Shown: one piece after another, positions 18,407 through 27,034 of the stretch | Layout: the number at the start of each line of letters is the position of its first letter | Position numbering within the stretch: the first letter of the stretch is position 1 | NCBI RefSeq assembly: GCF_963676285.1 | Contig: NZ_OY781063.1 | Span: 1,426,001-1,490,000 of the forward strand | From: an uncultured Sphaerochaeta sp. | GTDB lineage: Bacteria; Spirochaetota; Spirochaetia; Sphaerochaetales; Sphaerochaetaceae | Length of the DNA: 64,000 nt | Direction: 5' to 3' | The notes under the pieces: generated by a model | Seen by the model: only the letters and a program-made list of their open reading frames with translations | Databases searched by the model: none | Told to the model about the DNA's origin: nothing | Position numbers and translations under genes: made by a program

Positions 18407-18622
18407 TTCCTTATCTCCTGTTTCTGCAGACCTGTTTCCAGAATGGCAATCATTGCCGCTTTTGCCTCGACCCGGAAAGGCAATCCGATACTTTCGAAGC
18501 CCTCCAGTGCCTCTCAGCACAGCACCTGCCTTGGGATTCTCCAATAATTCTTCCTGTAGCTGTCGAAGTTCCTCATCACCAAGCCCAAGGTGTTTCCATT
18601 GGCGATCAAACTCCGGCATCAT
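18407..18622 (-). pseudogene. HigB-2-like toxin remnant with internal deletion
   Basis: The first 55 or so codons match the N-terminal half of RelE/HigB-2 toxins (FDRQWKHLGLGDEELRQLQ, NPKAGAVLRGTGGLRKYRIA, then GRGKSG). The family then continues with a strand such as ARVIYY and a central part of about 30 to 40 residues, which is missing. In the +1 frame the remaining DNA reads EAKAAMIAILETGLQKQEIRK then stop, which looks like the family's C-terminal helix. An internal, frame-shifting deletion, perhaps between two short GAGGCAAAAGCGGC-like copies, fits. The toxin should be inactive. Confidence 0.65.
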
Positions 18623-18661
18623 GACAAATTCACGATTGATCTACATAAACTGTCTACAAAA

Positions 18662-18680
18662 TACCCTACCAGATAGGGTA
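18662..18680. promoter_or_regulatory. Candidate autoregulatory operator of the HigBA module
   Basis: A perfect inverted repeat TACCCTA-CCAGA-TAGGGTA about 40 bases upstream of the toxin start, in the place where HigA-type proteins bind. A second CTATCTGG half-site lies at 18701-18708. Confidence 0.5.
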
Positions 18681-18850
18681 TAATCAAGTGCACTTCTCAT
18701 CTATCTGGTCACTGATTATTATCGGTATTAGCGTTATTAGAGATTTAGGTATTTGAGTGTAACAAATCGGCAAAGCTCACACTTTTACCCAAAGTATCCT
18801 CTGCCTTGAGAATAGAGAATACAAGAGACTCTATATTTTTCTGGATTGAT

Positions 18851-19255
18851 TCATTTCACGCGGAAACCAGTAAAGGTCTCCAGTAGCTTCTGGAAATTAT
18901 GAATATACGAGCTCGTTATGCGAGTAACAATTCCATCGGTGACCTCTAGGTCATAGATTTGGCCACGGTCCCGGATCATATCCATCCAGGGCTTTTCTTC
19001 TTGTATCAGCCCAACAGCCAATGCTGCATGAACAGCATCCTTTGGGCCATACAGTTCTTGAATGCCTTGATCCTTGAGATAGCCACCTAGTACTTTCCAG
19101 CTCAACTCATGGGTATTTTCAAAGGAGTGGATTATACCCTGTTGCTCCAATGCACTGAGAGATCGTTGTTTTGCCAATACTACAGCATCCCTCAATTGTG
19201 AAAGAGCCAGAGCATAGTGTGATAGATGATTGACCCAAGGGATATCTCTACTCAT
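18851..19255 (-). CDS. HI0074-family nucleotidyltransferase-associated protein, no partner nearby
   Basis: About 134 residues of the HI0074/HepT-like four-helix family: SALEQQGIIHSFENTHELSWK, then LKDQGIQELYGPKDAVHAAL, then KPWMDMIRDRG. These proteins normally pair with a small MNT-type nucleotidyltransferase, and none is encoded next to it. The usual RNxxSHTY-like segment after DR is replaced by GQIYDLEV, so the conserved histidine is missing. ATG 19255 is preferred because AGGAG lies eight bases upstream. It starts about 30 bases after the second BrxD-like gene on the same strand, so it is probably the last gene of that operon. Confidence 0.75.
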   Translation of the reverse strand: MSRDIPWVNHLSHYALALSQLRDAVVLAKQRSLSALEQQGIIHSFENTHELSWKVLGGYLKDQGIQELYGPKDAVHAALAVGLIQEEKPWMDMIRDRGQIYDLEVTDGIVTRITSSYIHNFQKLLETFTGFRVK

Positions 19256-19285
19256 TTCCATACTCCTACATCTACATATGAGGGG

Positions 19286-20503
19286 TCAATCATCAAACAA
19301 CTGTTCAAAGGTAGGGGTACTCTCTTCCTCGCTCTCTTCCTCGTAATGGCCCTCTTCAAGTTGTACAATGGAGCTATCAGCTTCAGTCTGGTACAAATAG
19401 AGTTGATCAAGATACTCAATCGCACTACGAATCTTCGACCGTAACAAATACCCACTCTTGTCTACACGGGACAAGAGTTCTTCCAACTTAATCCCAGGTT
19501 GCCAGTCATAAGCCTTTGCATGGAAGCGTACAATCTTCTCAAGGATCTGCTGCATCTCTTCATGGCTAAGTGGCTTCAGTTGAGGAGCTTTCACAATGGA
19601 ATCCAGCACTGATTTCATCGGCTCCTGACCTTCAGGATACAGCTCCTCCAGATTCTGATACTCATTCTTTGCCTCAATAATATCCTCTGTATAGGAAGAA
19701 CTGAAGGCGAAAAGACTGAAGGTAGCTTCCAGCTGCTTAGCAGGGAAAAGAAAGGATGCGAGATTATTGTATGCCTTTGCCCTCGCCTTCTTGCTAAGGC
19801 GACCAATGAGCTCAGATTCATCAAAGAGAACCACCCATCCATTATATCCCAACTGCACGAACAGATGGCTGAGAAAGGCCACATAGTCCTGGGCGTGACG
19901 TGATTTCACAAAATTCTGGTTGAAGACTACCTTCTCACCGAAAATTCTACGATACATTTTCTTGATCTGGAGGTTGGGTACAAAATCTCCTTCCAAATCT
20001 GTCTGCAGCAGGAACTGCTCTTCCATATCATCGGTATTGAGGTAGGACCGTAGTAAATAATATAGACGGTCTGTCTCAAGCTGTGTTGCTCCATAGAGCA
20101 AGAGATCGTTGGTCAAAGGGGAATTTGGGGAAAGCTTGTTCAGTTCCTGGGTAAACCCTGGTTGTACATGGTTGGGCAAGTAGGTATTGCTTACCAACTT
20201 CGGGTACACCAAGTAAAGTTTATCCAGAGGTGTCTCTTTGCTCAAGGAAACCAGGGAAACAACCATGTTTCTCTGATGGGCCAGTGTATAGATGGTGTTG
20301 ATTAGATGGGTCTTCCCTTCACCATATTTCCCACTGATGATCATAGAGTCACTCATCTTGGAGTCACACACACCATCCAGTTTCTCTATGACATCATCCA
20401 GAAGTTCCTGTCTGGCTTCTGCAAAGTGGTGACCTATTGCCTTGGAAGGAATCCCAGAGCGCAGGGCCTCGATCATATGTCTCTCTTCATAACCCCAAGC
20501 CAT
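19286..20503 (-). CDS. BrxD-like (DUF2791) P-loop ATPase
   Basis: 405 residues from the ATG at 20503, which has GAGGAGG upstream. The N-terminus YEERHMIEALRSGIPSKAI, the Walker A GKYGEGKTHL (about residues 58-67) and the following SLVSLSKETPL match the DUF2791 family, known as BrxD in phage-exclusion loci. Walker B is VVLFDESEL near residues 224-232. The C-terminus is very acidic. The start overlaps the end of the upstream ATPase gene by 17 bases, so the two are translationally coupled. The activity is unknown; in BREX-related loci BrxD accompanies a helicase, and here a helicase lies divergently across a 76-base gap. Confidence 0.8.
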   Translation of the reverse strand: MAWGYEERHMIEALRSGIPSKAIGHHFAEARQELLDDVIEKLDGVCDSKMSDSMIISGKYGEGKTHLINTIYTLAHQRNMVVSLVSLSKETPLDKLYLVYPKLVSNTYLPNHVQPGFTQELNKLSPNSPLTNDLLLYGATQLETDRLYYLLRSYLNTDDMEEQFLLQTDLEGDFVPNLQIKKMYRRIFGEKVVFNQNFVKSRHAQDYVAFLSHLFVQLGYNGWVVLFDESELIGRLSKKARAKAYNNLASFLFPAKQLEATFSLFAFSSSYTEDIIEAKNEYQNLEELYPEGQEPMKSVLDSIVKAPQLKPLSHEEMQQILEKIVRFHAKAYDWQPGIKLEELLSRVDKSGYLLRSKIRSAIEYLDQLYLYQTEADSSIVQLEEGHYEEESEEESTPTFEQLFDD

Positions 20504-21752
20504 GTTCTTCCTCCTCAGCAGTATCTTGTTGGGCAAGGAACCCCAACGTTGCCTGATTGACCAAACGAGGAAGTGATATCCCCCCCAATTTAGCCTGCGT
20601 TATTAGCTGTTTTGCATGCTCTTCATCCAACGGGGATGCCTGTACATTGATATGCTGTACCAGCTGTGCAAGCTTCTGGCTCATCTCTACCAACAATGAT
20701 GGTGAATACTCCTGGAGTGCTATCGCATCAAGATCGGCAATGTCGGTAAACTTGTTCACTCGCTTTGAACGTACCTCATTCTGGATTCGCATCCAGAGAG
20801 CTTGGTATGATTTTAGACCAGCATTCTCATTATCGAGCAATTCCCCCGAGAACGCATAGACCACCATGAAATGGTTGAAGGTATCAATGTCATCAATCAA
20901 TTGGCGGATGCTTTCATACGTATCTTCCCGTTTCATCTTGGTATAATGCAGTGGATTCATGCCTGACCTATCAACCAGAACCTCAAGATTGTCAACGGTC
21001 ACCAACAGCCCAGCGTATCCACTCAGATGCACCAATTCAGCAAGACTACGCAGCAAATTTCGGGCATTATACTTGGTAATCCTGGTAGGAGCCAAACCCA
21101 ATGGCCTGAGCAGGGTCATCCGAATCTTCTTATCTCCATGCATCCATGCAAGCAGAAGTTCCTTGTTTGTTTCTTCCAATACTGGATGCCCAAGCAAGGA
21201 ACCGCAGAGCAAACTGCAAGCAAGAGAAAAGTTATTATCCATCCTCGGATTATCAAGGAACATCTCTTTTAGCTGGTTACGCATCTCTCGCCTGGTTATT
21301 CCATCAGCTAGACCTTGTTGGGCGAGGAAATCAAGGAAGGTAAGACCGGGGTCAATGTCCTTGCTCTCAAATCCCATCGCATGCACAATCTTCTCACTGC
21401 AATGGTTGAGCAAGTTCATGATATCGGCTTGACGGAGCACCTCAAGATAAAATTCCCTGAAATCATGAAGCCAGAGTGTCTTCGCAGAAATGCTGACCGT
21501 TACGTACTTCCTTTGCTTTGCAAGGGACTGCAAGAGGTGAAGGGTATGTGTCTTTCCACTTCCCTTTCTTCCCGTAATGAACTTGATCTTGCTCCCACCT
21601 GCCTTGATGAACTCATCAAGATATTTTTCCTGATAGAAGTCAGTAAGAAATTGGATTCCAACTGAAAGCTGGTTGAGCAATTGGTCACTTTCAGGAACTT
21701 CTCCCTGAGAAAGCTGAGCAATGGTTGCACGCATATTGGTCTGCATTTCCAT
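20487..21752 (-). CDS. Second BrxD-like P-loop ATPase
   Basis: 421 residues from the ATG at 21752 (GAGG upstream). Walker A is GRKGSGKTHTL near residues 61-71, after a segment FLTDFYQEKYLDEFIKAG. The Walker B-like strand LLVTVDNLEVL ends in DN rather than DE, so hydrolysis may be impaired or use another residue. The layout parallels the neighbouring DUF2791 ATPase but the sequences differ clearly, so the two are paralogues that may form a mixed ring. It begins 13 bases after the unknown gene and overlaps the next ATPase gene. Confidence 0.72.
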   Translation of the reverse strand: MEMQTNMRATIAQLSQGEVPESDQLLNQLSVGIQFLTDFYQEKYLDEFIKAGGSKIKFITGRKGSGKTHTLHLLQSLAKQRKYVTVSISAKTLWLHDFREFYLEVLRQADIMNLLNHCSEKIVHAMGFESKDIDPGLTFLDFLAQQGLADGITRREMRNQLKEMFLDNPRMDNNFSLACSLLCGSLLGHPVLEETNKELLLAWMHGDKKIRMTLLRPLGLAPTRITKYNARNLLRSLAELVHLSGYAGLLVTVDNLEVLVDRSGMNPLHYTKMKREDTYESIRQLIDDIDTFNHFMVVYAFSGELLDNENAGLKSYQALWMRIQNEVRSKRVNKFTDIADLDAIALQEYSPSLLVEMSQKLAQLVQHINVQASPLDEEHAKQLITQAKLGGISLPRLVNQATLGFLAQQDTAEEEEHGLGL

Positions 21753-21765
21753 CAAACTACCTCTT

Positions 21766-22530
21766 TTAATAGAATCGTATGGTTGCGAGATAGTACTCTC
21801 TTCCAGTCTGGTCAAGAATCCTCAGTGCCTTGGAGTTGTTTCTGCTTGGACCGAACTGGAATGACCTCCCTCCCTTTACTTCCACGTCTTGGGCATCAAA
21901 AAGCCGGGCAATATCGAATGCATAACTCTGTTGGTCATACTCCTTGCGTGATCGGCTCATCGGCACCAGGTATTTATAGAGTGTGGTCAGGTAGATATCT
22001 GCTCCTGCTTCCTTCCCAAGCTTCAAGCAAGCAAGATCATAGGCAGCAGCCAACTCAGTTGCGAACTGGTTTGCTCTGAAGGATGCCTTGTAGAGTTTTT
22101 CTTGTCCTGCCTTAACAATGGATACCAGGGTGGATGGACGAAGACAAGAGACCTTCTTTCGGTCTAGATAGGCATCCTGGTTTTCCACGTCAAAGCGTAC
22201 CTTGTAAGGAAACATCTCGTAGACAGGGAAATCACCGATGACATCGACATTACTCTGTTCACACTGACTCAAGAGCTGCTGAGCAAAAAGTCCGCTCTCC
22301 ATATACTCCCTGGCATCAAAGCTTGAAAGCAAGGCGTTTAGACTACTGGTCAAATCAGACAGCTCGTCACTTGCTTGATGCAACAACTCAGTATCTGAAA
22401 TACTTTTAGAAAGGTCACCACTACTCATGTTTTTAGCTATAGCTTTTTGCAGTTTGGTTACCAATTTGATCTTTTCTTTAATTGCCTTCTCGTACGAAAG
22501 ATATTCGTTGTATAAAAGTTCGTAGTCCAT
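21766..22530 (-). CDS. Uncharacterised protein of the helicase/ATPase cassette
   Basis: 254 residues from the ATG at 22530, with AAGGAG upstream. The first 80 or so residues are charged and helical (YLSYEKAIKEKIKLVTKLQK) and could form a coiled coil. A globular part follows, with GDFPVYEMFPYKVRFDVENQ and a C-terminus ending in RILDQTGREYYLATIRFY. No catalytic motif or known family was recognised. It is the first gene of the minus-strand operon that includes both BrxD-like ATPases and faces the helicase gene. It may be a substrate-recognition or adaptor subunit; that is a guess from position only. Confidence 0.7.
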   Translation of the reverse strand: MDYELLYNEYLSYEKAIKEKIKLVTKLQKAIAKNMSSGDLSKSISDTELLHQASDELSDLTSSLNALLSSFDAREYMESGLFAQQLLSQCEQSNVDVIGDFPVYEMFPYKVRFDVENQDAYLDRKKVSCLRPSTLVSIVKAGQEKLYKASFRANQFATELAAAYDLACLKLGKEAGADIYLTTLYKYLVPMSRSRKEYDQQSYAFDIARLFDAQDVEVKGGRSFQFGPSRNNSKALRILDQTGREYYLATIRFY

Positions 22531-22606
22531 GTCTTCTCCTTTCTGGGCATACAAAAAAAGCATAAATGATGGGGCTGTTCTATGCAATCCCTTTTACGAT
22601 TATCGT

Positions 22607-24223
22607 ATGACATTGCTTGAGAAAGACCTCTTGTGGTATCTTGTGCAAAGGAGCATCAAACCCATGGGCTTATCCCTTCATGCATGGCAAGAACAGTGTA
22701 TCGCGTCCTGGATGGAAAAGCAGGGACGCGGTGTTGTGCAGGTAGTTACAGGAGCCGGAAAAACAATCCTTGCCCTGTATGCTGCAAAAGCCTTGCAGGA
22801 GAGGCTGCAAACCAAGCTACATATCGTAATTATCGTCCCAAAAACCTTTCTGGTCGGACAATGGAAATCGGCTATTCTTGCTCATCATGATGATCTAGGA
22901 ATAGAGAGAGAAGATATTGGGTGGGTCTGTGGAACGCATCATCAGGAACATGACAAGCCTGTCATGATCTATGTTATCAACTCTGCTCGATACAAGCTAT
23001 CTTACATTCTGCATCAACAACTCAGCAACAAGACACCTGTAATGCTCATTGCAGATGAGTGCCATCACTATGCAAGTGCAGAGAACAGAAAAATATTCTC
23101 TTTCCTTGAATTGCTACATGAACGTGACAAGAAAAACTACTACTCCCTTGGCCTTTCAGCAACACCACAAGGTAATGGTTTTGAGCAGGTATTGGTTCCA
23201 TCCCTTGGACCACTCTTCTATACCTATGGGTTCTCGGAGGCAATGACGCAGGGGGTGATCAACCAAGTGGTCATCTACAATGTTGCCTTGAAGATGACCG
23301 ATTCCCAGGTAGCAAAGTATGATGAGCTTTCAGGACGGATCACTACCACACTTAAAAAGATCAATAGGTTGATACCTAGCCTCTACAAACTTAAGGGCTC
23401 AGCATTTTTCATTGAACTGCAACGCCTTTGTCTGAGCGAGACTCCTATAATTGCTGAGACTGCAACACTGTTGCTCTCGCTGTTCTATCAAAGAAGGGCT
23501 CTTGTCTATGAAGCACCACAGAGACTGTCTTGTGCCTTTGATCTTATTGCTTTGCTTGACTCACAAAGTAAGATCATCATATTCGGGGAACGAATCAGTC
23601 AGAGTGAAGCACTCTATGCAAGGCTGAAGCGATACTTCCCCAATAAGGTGGCACAGTATCACAGTGAGATGGGGGAGACAGAGAAAACCCTTGCACTACG
23701 TAGATACCGTACAGGGGAGGCTCGAATCCTTGTCTCTTGCAAGGCATTGGACGAAGGTCTCGATATACCCTCTGCAGATGTAGGCATTCTCCTTGCGACT
23801 ACCTCCGAACAACGCCAACGCATACAACGACTAGGCAGAATTCTCCGACTTCAGGAAGGTAAGGGAAAGGCAAGCCTGTTCTACCTCTCCCTAGCCCATA
23901 CCATTGAAGATAGCGAATTATTGGATGTTGGGATTGATTCAATACAAGAGTGGTATCTCCAGTACACAAACCACTTCATCCATCCTTTCTATGACGAACT
24001 TGCAGAGAGATTATCTGAAACCTTGCAAGAGAGGAATGCTTCCCCAATAGGCTTTGATGCAATCATTAACCAGGGCAGAGTCCGGAATGATTGGTTTGAA
24101 GACCCAAAGGTATTGCAAGAAATGTATGAAGAGACAAAATTCCCACAGGAAAAGCAATACTACTCCCTTATGCGCTCCCTATCCCTTCTCAGGATGAAAA
24201 TGCAGAGCATCCGTCTTCATTGA
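22607..24223 (+). CDS. Superfamily 2 DEAD/DEAH helicase (XPB/type III Res-like)
   Basis: 538 residues. WQEQ near residue 27, Walker A VTGAGKT (about 47-53), DECH (150-153), SATP (about 184) and motif VI QRIQRLGRILR (about 400-410) are all present, so the motor should work. The protein has only the two RecA-like domains and a short tail, unlike the long Lhr-like BrxHI. No clear ribosome site precedes the ATG at 22607; longer in-frame starts exist upstream but would overlap the divergent gene. Head-to-head with the unknown/BrxD/BrxD/HI0074 operon, it probably belongs to one defence-type cassette. Confidence 0.85.
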   Translation: MTLLEKDLLWYLVQRSIKPMGLSLHAWQEQCIASWMEKQGRGVVQVVTGAGKTILALYAAKALQERLQTKLHIVIIVPKTFLVGQWKSAILAHHDDLGIEREDIGWVCGTHHQEHDKPVMIYVINSARYKLSYILHQQLSNKTPVMLIADECHHYASAENRKIFSFLELLHERDKKNYYSLGLSATPQGNGFEQVLVPSLGPLFYTYGFSEAMTQGVINQVVIYNVALKMTDSQVAKYDELSGRITTTLKKINRLIPSLYKLKGSAFFIELQRLCLSETPIIAETATLLLSLFYQRRALVYEAPQRLSCAFDLIALLDSQSKIIIFGERISQSEALYARLKRYFPNKVAQYHSEMGETEKTLALRRYRTGEARILVSCKALDEGLDIPSADVGILLATTSEQRQRIQRLGRILRLQEGKGKASLFYLSLAHTIEDSELLDVGIDSIQEWYLQYTNHFIHPFYDELAERLSETLQERNASPIGFDAIINQGRVRNDWFEDPKVLQEMYEETKFPQEKQYYSLMRSLSLLRMKMQSIRLH

Positions 24224-24337
24224 GTGCAGAAAAGGGATCGAGAAGTACGGAGCTATGTTTTAGATAGGTATTGTTTGCATTCCCGGAAGCGATTCAACTT
24301 CCCCTTCGGTGACTTCAGATGAGGATAAGGAAAGCAC

Positions 24338-24367
24338 TACCTTGCATTACCTTACATTACCTTACTC
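24338..24367. repeat. Short tandem repeat, three 10-base units
   Basis: Three adjacent units TACCTTGCAT, TACCTTACAT and TACCTTACTC, located between the convergent helicase and regulator genes. No function is apparent. Confidence 0.5.
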
Positions 24368-24433
24368 CTTATAGAGAATTTTTAGACAGTCTAGAACAAC
24401 TAAGCAACAAGTATAAACAGAGTGAAAGTTACA

Positions 24434-25627
24434 TCACTTCAACAATGCTTCAGCAAGAGAACTATCAATTAATAAGTGATTTGCATATTTATGTTTGAAT
24501 GCTATGGAAACCTGGGAAGCCTTATGAGCACCCGCTGCAGCAATAATGGTCTTACATCCGTGGTTTGCCTTATTACTGATTACATCCAAGCTGACTGCCT
24601 TTATCAAAGCAGCATGACTTTCGCTTCCCATTTCTCCTACTAGATCCGGGACATGTATGATCTCACCATCTCTATTCAATAAATAGTAGTTCAGATCACC
24701 GATAGCGCCTCCATTGATGATCTCCCCCAGCCGTTCGGAGCCCAACGTTGCCCTGATCATCCGAGAATAGAGCCCTTCAGTGCGGAATGTCCCTATTCCC
24801 ATAATCACAGCATCAGCCAATTGCATGGCACTATATACTTCTGGCTCTGTGATTGGATTTGCTCGTGAACATCGTCCTTCATTCCTATATCTGAATGAGG
24901 AAATCAAAGAGGTGGCAGTAATGGAGAAATCAGCAGGGGTCATGGTAAAATTCAAGGGAAAAAACTGAAAGTTCGAAGCCTTTCCTCTCTCCAGATGGTC
25001 CATGATCCTGGCAATGGTATAGCCATTGCTGATTCCTACAGAAAACCGATCATGATGGGTAGCAATCTCCTGCAACCAAGCTGCTCCATGATAGCCAAGA
25101 ATCATCTCTTTCAGAACTTGGAATTGTATTGCTCCTGTTTGTACCACCCGTACATGATCGAGAGGAAGTTCCAGAATTGCGGCAACACGTTGTTCCAATC
25201 CCTTTGAACGTTCAGTCTGTTTGATCCTACCTTCAATGCCTCGATTAAAATATGCATCACGGATGCAATTTGCTATCTGTTCGGATAGTGGTAAATTCGA
25301 ATTGAACAGATGCTGATACTGGATAGCAAGATGCTTCTCCGTTGCACCTGAAAAGATTGCCTCGACGCAATCATTGCTGGGAAAAGAGATTTTCTCCAAA
25401 TCGTTATGATCATCTCCTGCAGCAAGACAGACCAACGATTCCAATGAGATTCCATACAACTGTCCGATACGCTCCAAATTTGCAATATTGCTTGCATACT
25501 CCCGCTCCCAGCTCTGATAGGTTCTCAGAGGAACGGACAATGCTTCAGCAACTTCCGCTTGCGAGTAGTGTCTTTTCTTCCGTAGTGCTTTGATGAGGTT
25601 CGTTATCCGTACTTCGATTGTTTCCAT
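24434..25627 (-). CDS. Hybrid regulator: XRE helix-turn-helix fused to SorC-type sugar-binding domain
   Basis: 397 residues. An XRE-type DNA-binding domain comes first (ITNLIKALRKKRHYSQAEVA, then LSVPLRTYQSWEREYA). The rest looks like the SorC/DeoR-type effector domain: RFSVGISNGYTI, ADAVIMGIGTF, GGAIGDLNYYLLNRDG and a final SIAFKHKYANHLLIDSSLAE. SorC proteins normally carry a different N-terminal helix-turn-helix, so this pairing is unusual. The effector is expected to be a phosphorylated sugar. It faces the sugar ABC operon across a 125-base gap that contains a clear palindrome, and it probably controls both. Confidence 0.78.
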   Translation of the reverse strand: METIEVRITNLIKALRKKRHYSQAEVAEALSVPLRTYQSWEREYASNIANLERIGQLYGISLESLVCLAAGDDHNDLEKISFPSNDCVEAIFSGATEKHLAIQYQHLFNSNLPLSEQIANCIRDAYFNRGIEGRIKQTERSKGLEQRVAAILELPLDHVRVVQTGAIQFQVLKEMILGYHGAAWLQEIATHHDRFSVGISNGYTIARIMDHLERGKASNFQFFPLNFTMTPADFSITATSLISSFRYRNEGRCSRANPITEPEVYSAMQLADAVIMGIGTFRTEGLYSRMIRATLGSERLGEIINGGAIGDLNYYLLNRDGEIIHVPDLVGEMGSESHAALIKAVSLDVISNKANHGCKTIIAAAGAHKASQVSIAFKHKYANHLLIDSSLAEALLK

Positions 25628-25651
25628 ATCTGGATAGTATCATATCATGTA

Positions 25652-25677
25652 TATATATGCAATAACTTGCGTATATA
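25652..25677. promoter_or_regulatory. Candidate operator between the XRE-SorC regulator and its operon
   Basis: TATATATGCAA-TAAC-TTGCGTATATA, two 11-base arms with one mismatch, placed 25 bases from the regulator start and 75 bases from the binding-protein start. It is the strongest dyad in this divergent gap and a natural site for autoregulation. Confidence 0.6.
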
Positions 25678-25752
25678 ATATATTGATATACATTATTTTG
25701 TGTGTTAAACTCATAATTGTCATAAATCACTACCGGAAAAAGGAGAAATGTC

Positions 25753-27021
25753 ATGAAAAAGAATGTAATCTTTGTAATGCTCCTTCTTGTCCCAGCACTT
25801 ATCTTCTCCGCTGGTACAAAAGAAGCTTCAGAAGATGGACCAACAGTCCTGAAATGGTATTCACATGCTTCATCACTCGGAGCAACAGAAGAAACAATCG
25901 TGGAGGCATTCAATGCCGAGAATCCCAACATTCGTGTTGAGATCATCGAACTGCCCGAAGCAACCAATGATAAGCTGCAAGCCCTGCTTATTGCACTGCA
26001 GAGTGGTGACAGTTCCATAGATTTCTTCAATGCTGATGTAACGTGGACTGCAACCTTCGCCTCTGCGGGTTTGATCGAGCCACTCGATGCATATTTCAGC
26101 AAAGCAGAACAATCCGAATTCCTTCCGGGAACCATTCAGGCTGCAAGTTTCAGAGACAAGATTTGGGGAATGCCGTTCAGAACAGACGCAGGGGTATTGT
26201 ACTATCGCGCTGACCTCTTGGAAAAATATGGAAAGACAGTCCCTACAACCTACACAGAACTGTTTGCAATAGCCCAAGAGATCAACGAAGCTGAAGGCGG
26301 TGATATGTATGCACTTGTCGGGTCTCTTGCCAATGGGGAAGGCATGACCTGCAATGCAGTAGAATGGTTCTACTCCAACGGCGGAGAGGTAATCGGCAGT
26401 GATGGCACTATCCTCATTGACTCCCCCCAGAATGTTGAAATCCTGCAGATGATGACTGATGCCTATGAGGCAAACCTCTTACCTGAAGGAGTACTCTCCT
26501 ATGGAAGCGGCGATGCAAGAGCCTCCATGTTCCAGGGCAAACAGGTCTTCATGAGAGCATGGCCTAAAGCCTTTGCAATGGGACAGGATGCAAGCAAGTC
26601 ACAGGTAGCTGGAAAACTTGGTGTTTCCCCACTCCCTCGTGGACCACAGGGCACCATGGGCAAGAGTGTTGTCGGTGGTTGGCAGCTGTTCCTGAACAAA
26701 TATTCAGAGAACAAGGAGGAGGCAGTCAAGTTCATGAAGTTCTATGCAAGTGAATATGCACAGAAACTCCATGCATTGAATGACTCGTACCTGCCTGCTC
26801 GTCGTGCACTGTATGAGGATGCTGACATACTGGAGAAATATCCTCACTACAGCCAATTCCCGGCAATCCTTGAGACTGCTGTTGCAAGACCTCAGTCTCC
26901 TTACTATTCTGAAATCTCCTCCATTCTTTCTGCAGAAGTGCAGAACGCTATGAAAGGAAGTAAGAGCCCTGCCCAGGCTCTCGCAGATGCTCAGAAAGTA
27001 ATGGAATCAGTAGGAAAATAA
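25753..27021 (+). CDS. Sugar ABC transporter binding protein (family 1)
   Basis: 422 residues. The signal peptide VIFVMLLLVPALIFSAGTKE has no lipobox cysteine. The mature part follows the family-1 pattern (VLKWYSHASSLGATEETIVE, then FFNADVTWTATFASAGLIEP, then GVLYYRADLLEKYGKTVP), close to trehalose/maltose- and sn-glycerol-3-phosphate-type binding proteins. AAGGAG lies upstream. It leads an operon of two permeases, a phosphodiester-glycosidase-like protein and a glycosyltransferase, which makes an unusual glycoside or glycan fragment the likely ligand. Confidence 0.88.
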   Translation: MKKNVIFVMLLLVPALIFSAGTKEASEDGPTVLKWYSHASSLGATEETIVEAFNAENPNIRVEIIELPEATNDKLQALLIALQSGDSSIDFFNADVTWTATFASAGLIEPLDAYFSKAEQSEFLPGTIQAASFRDKIWGMPFRTDAGVLYYRADLLEKYGKTVPTTYTELFAIAQEINEAEGGDMYALVGSLANGEGMTCNAVEWFYSNGGEVIGSDGTILIDSPQNVEILQMMTDAYEANLLPEGVLSYGSGDARASMFQGKQVFMRAWPKAFAMGQDASKSQVAGKLGVSPLPRGPQGTMGKSVVGGWQLFLNKYSENKEEAVKFMKFYASEYAQKLHALNDSYLPARRALYEDADILEKYPHYSQFPAILETAVARPQSPYYSEISSILSAEVQNAMKGSKSPAQALADAQKVMESVGK

Positions 27022-27034
27022 ACAATGCAAACCC

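Noticed and set aside
18720..18850. Small coding remnant behind the HI0074-like gene (reads KNIESLVFSILKAEDTLG on the minus strand)
   Set aside because: No start codon or ribosome site in frame and no recognisable family; it could be a decayed gene end but cannot be supported.
19286..24223. Complete BREX system
   Set aside because: PglX methylase, PglZ/BrxZ phosphatase, BrxC, BrxA and BrxB are all missing; only BrxD-like ATPases and an unrelated short helicase are present.
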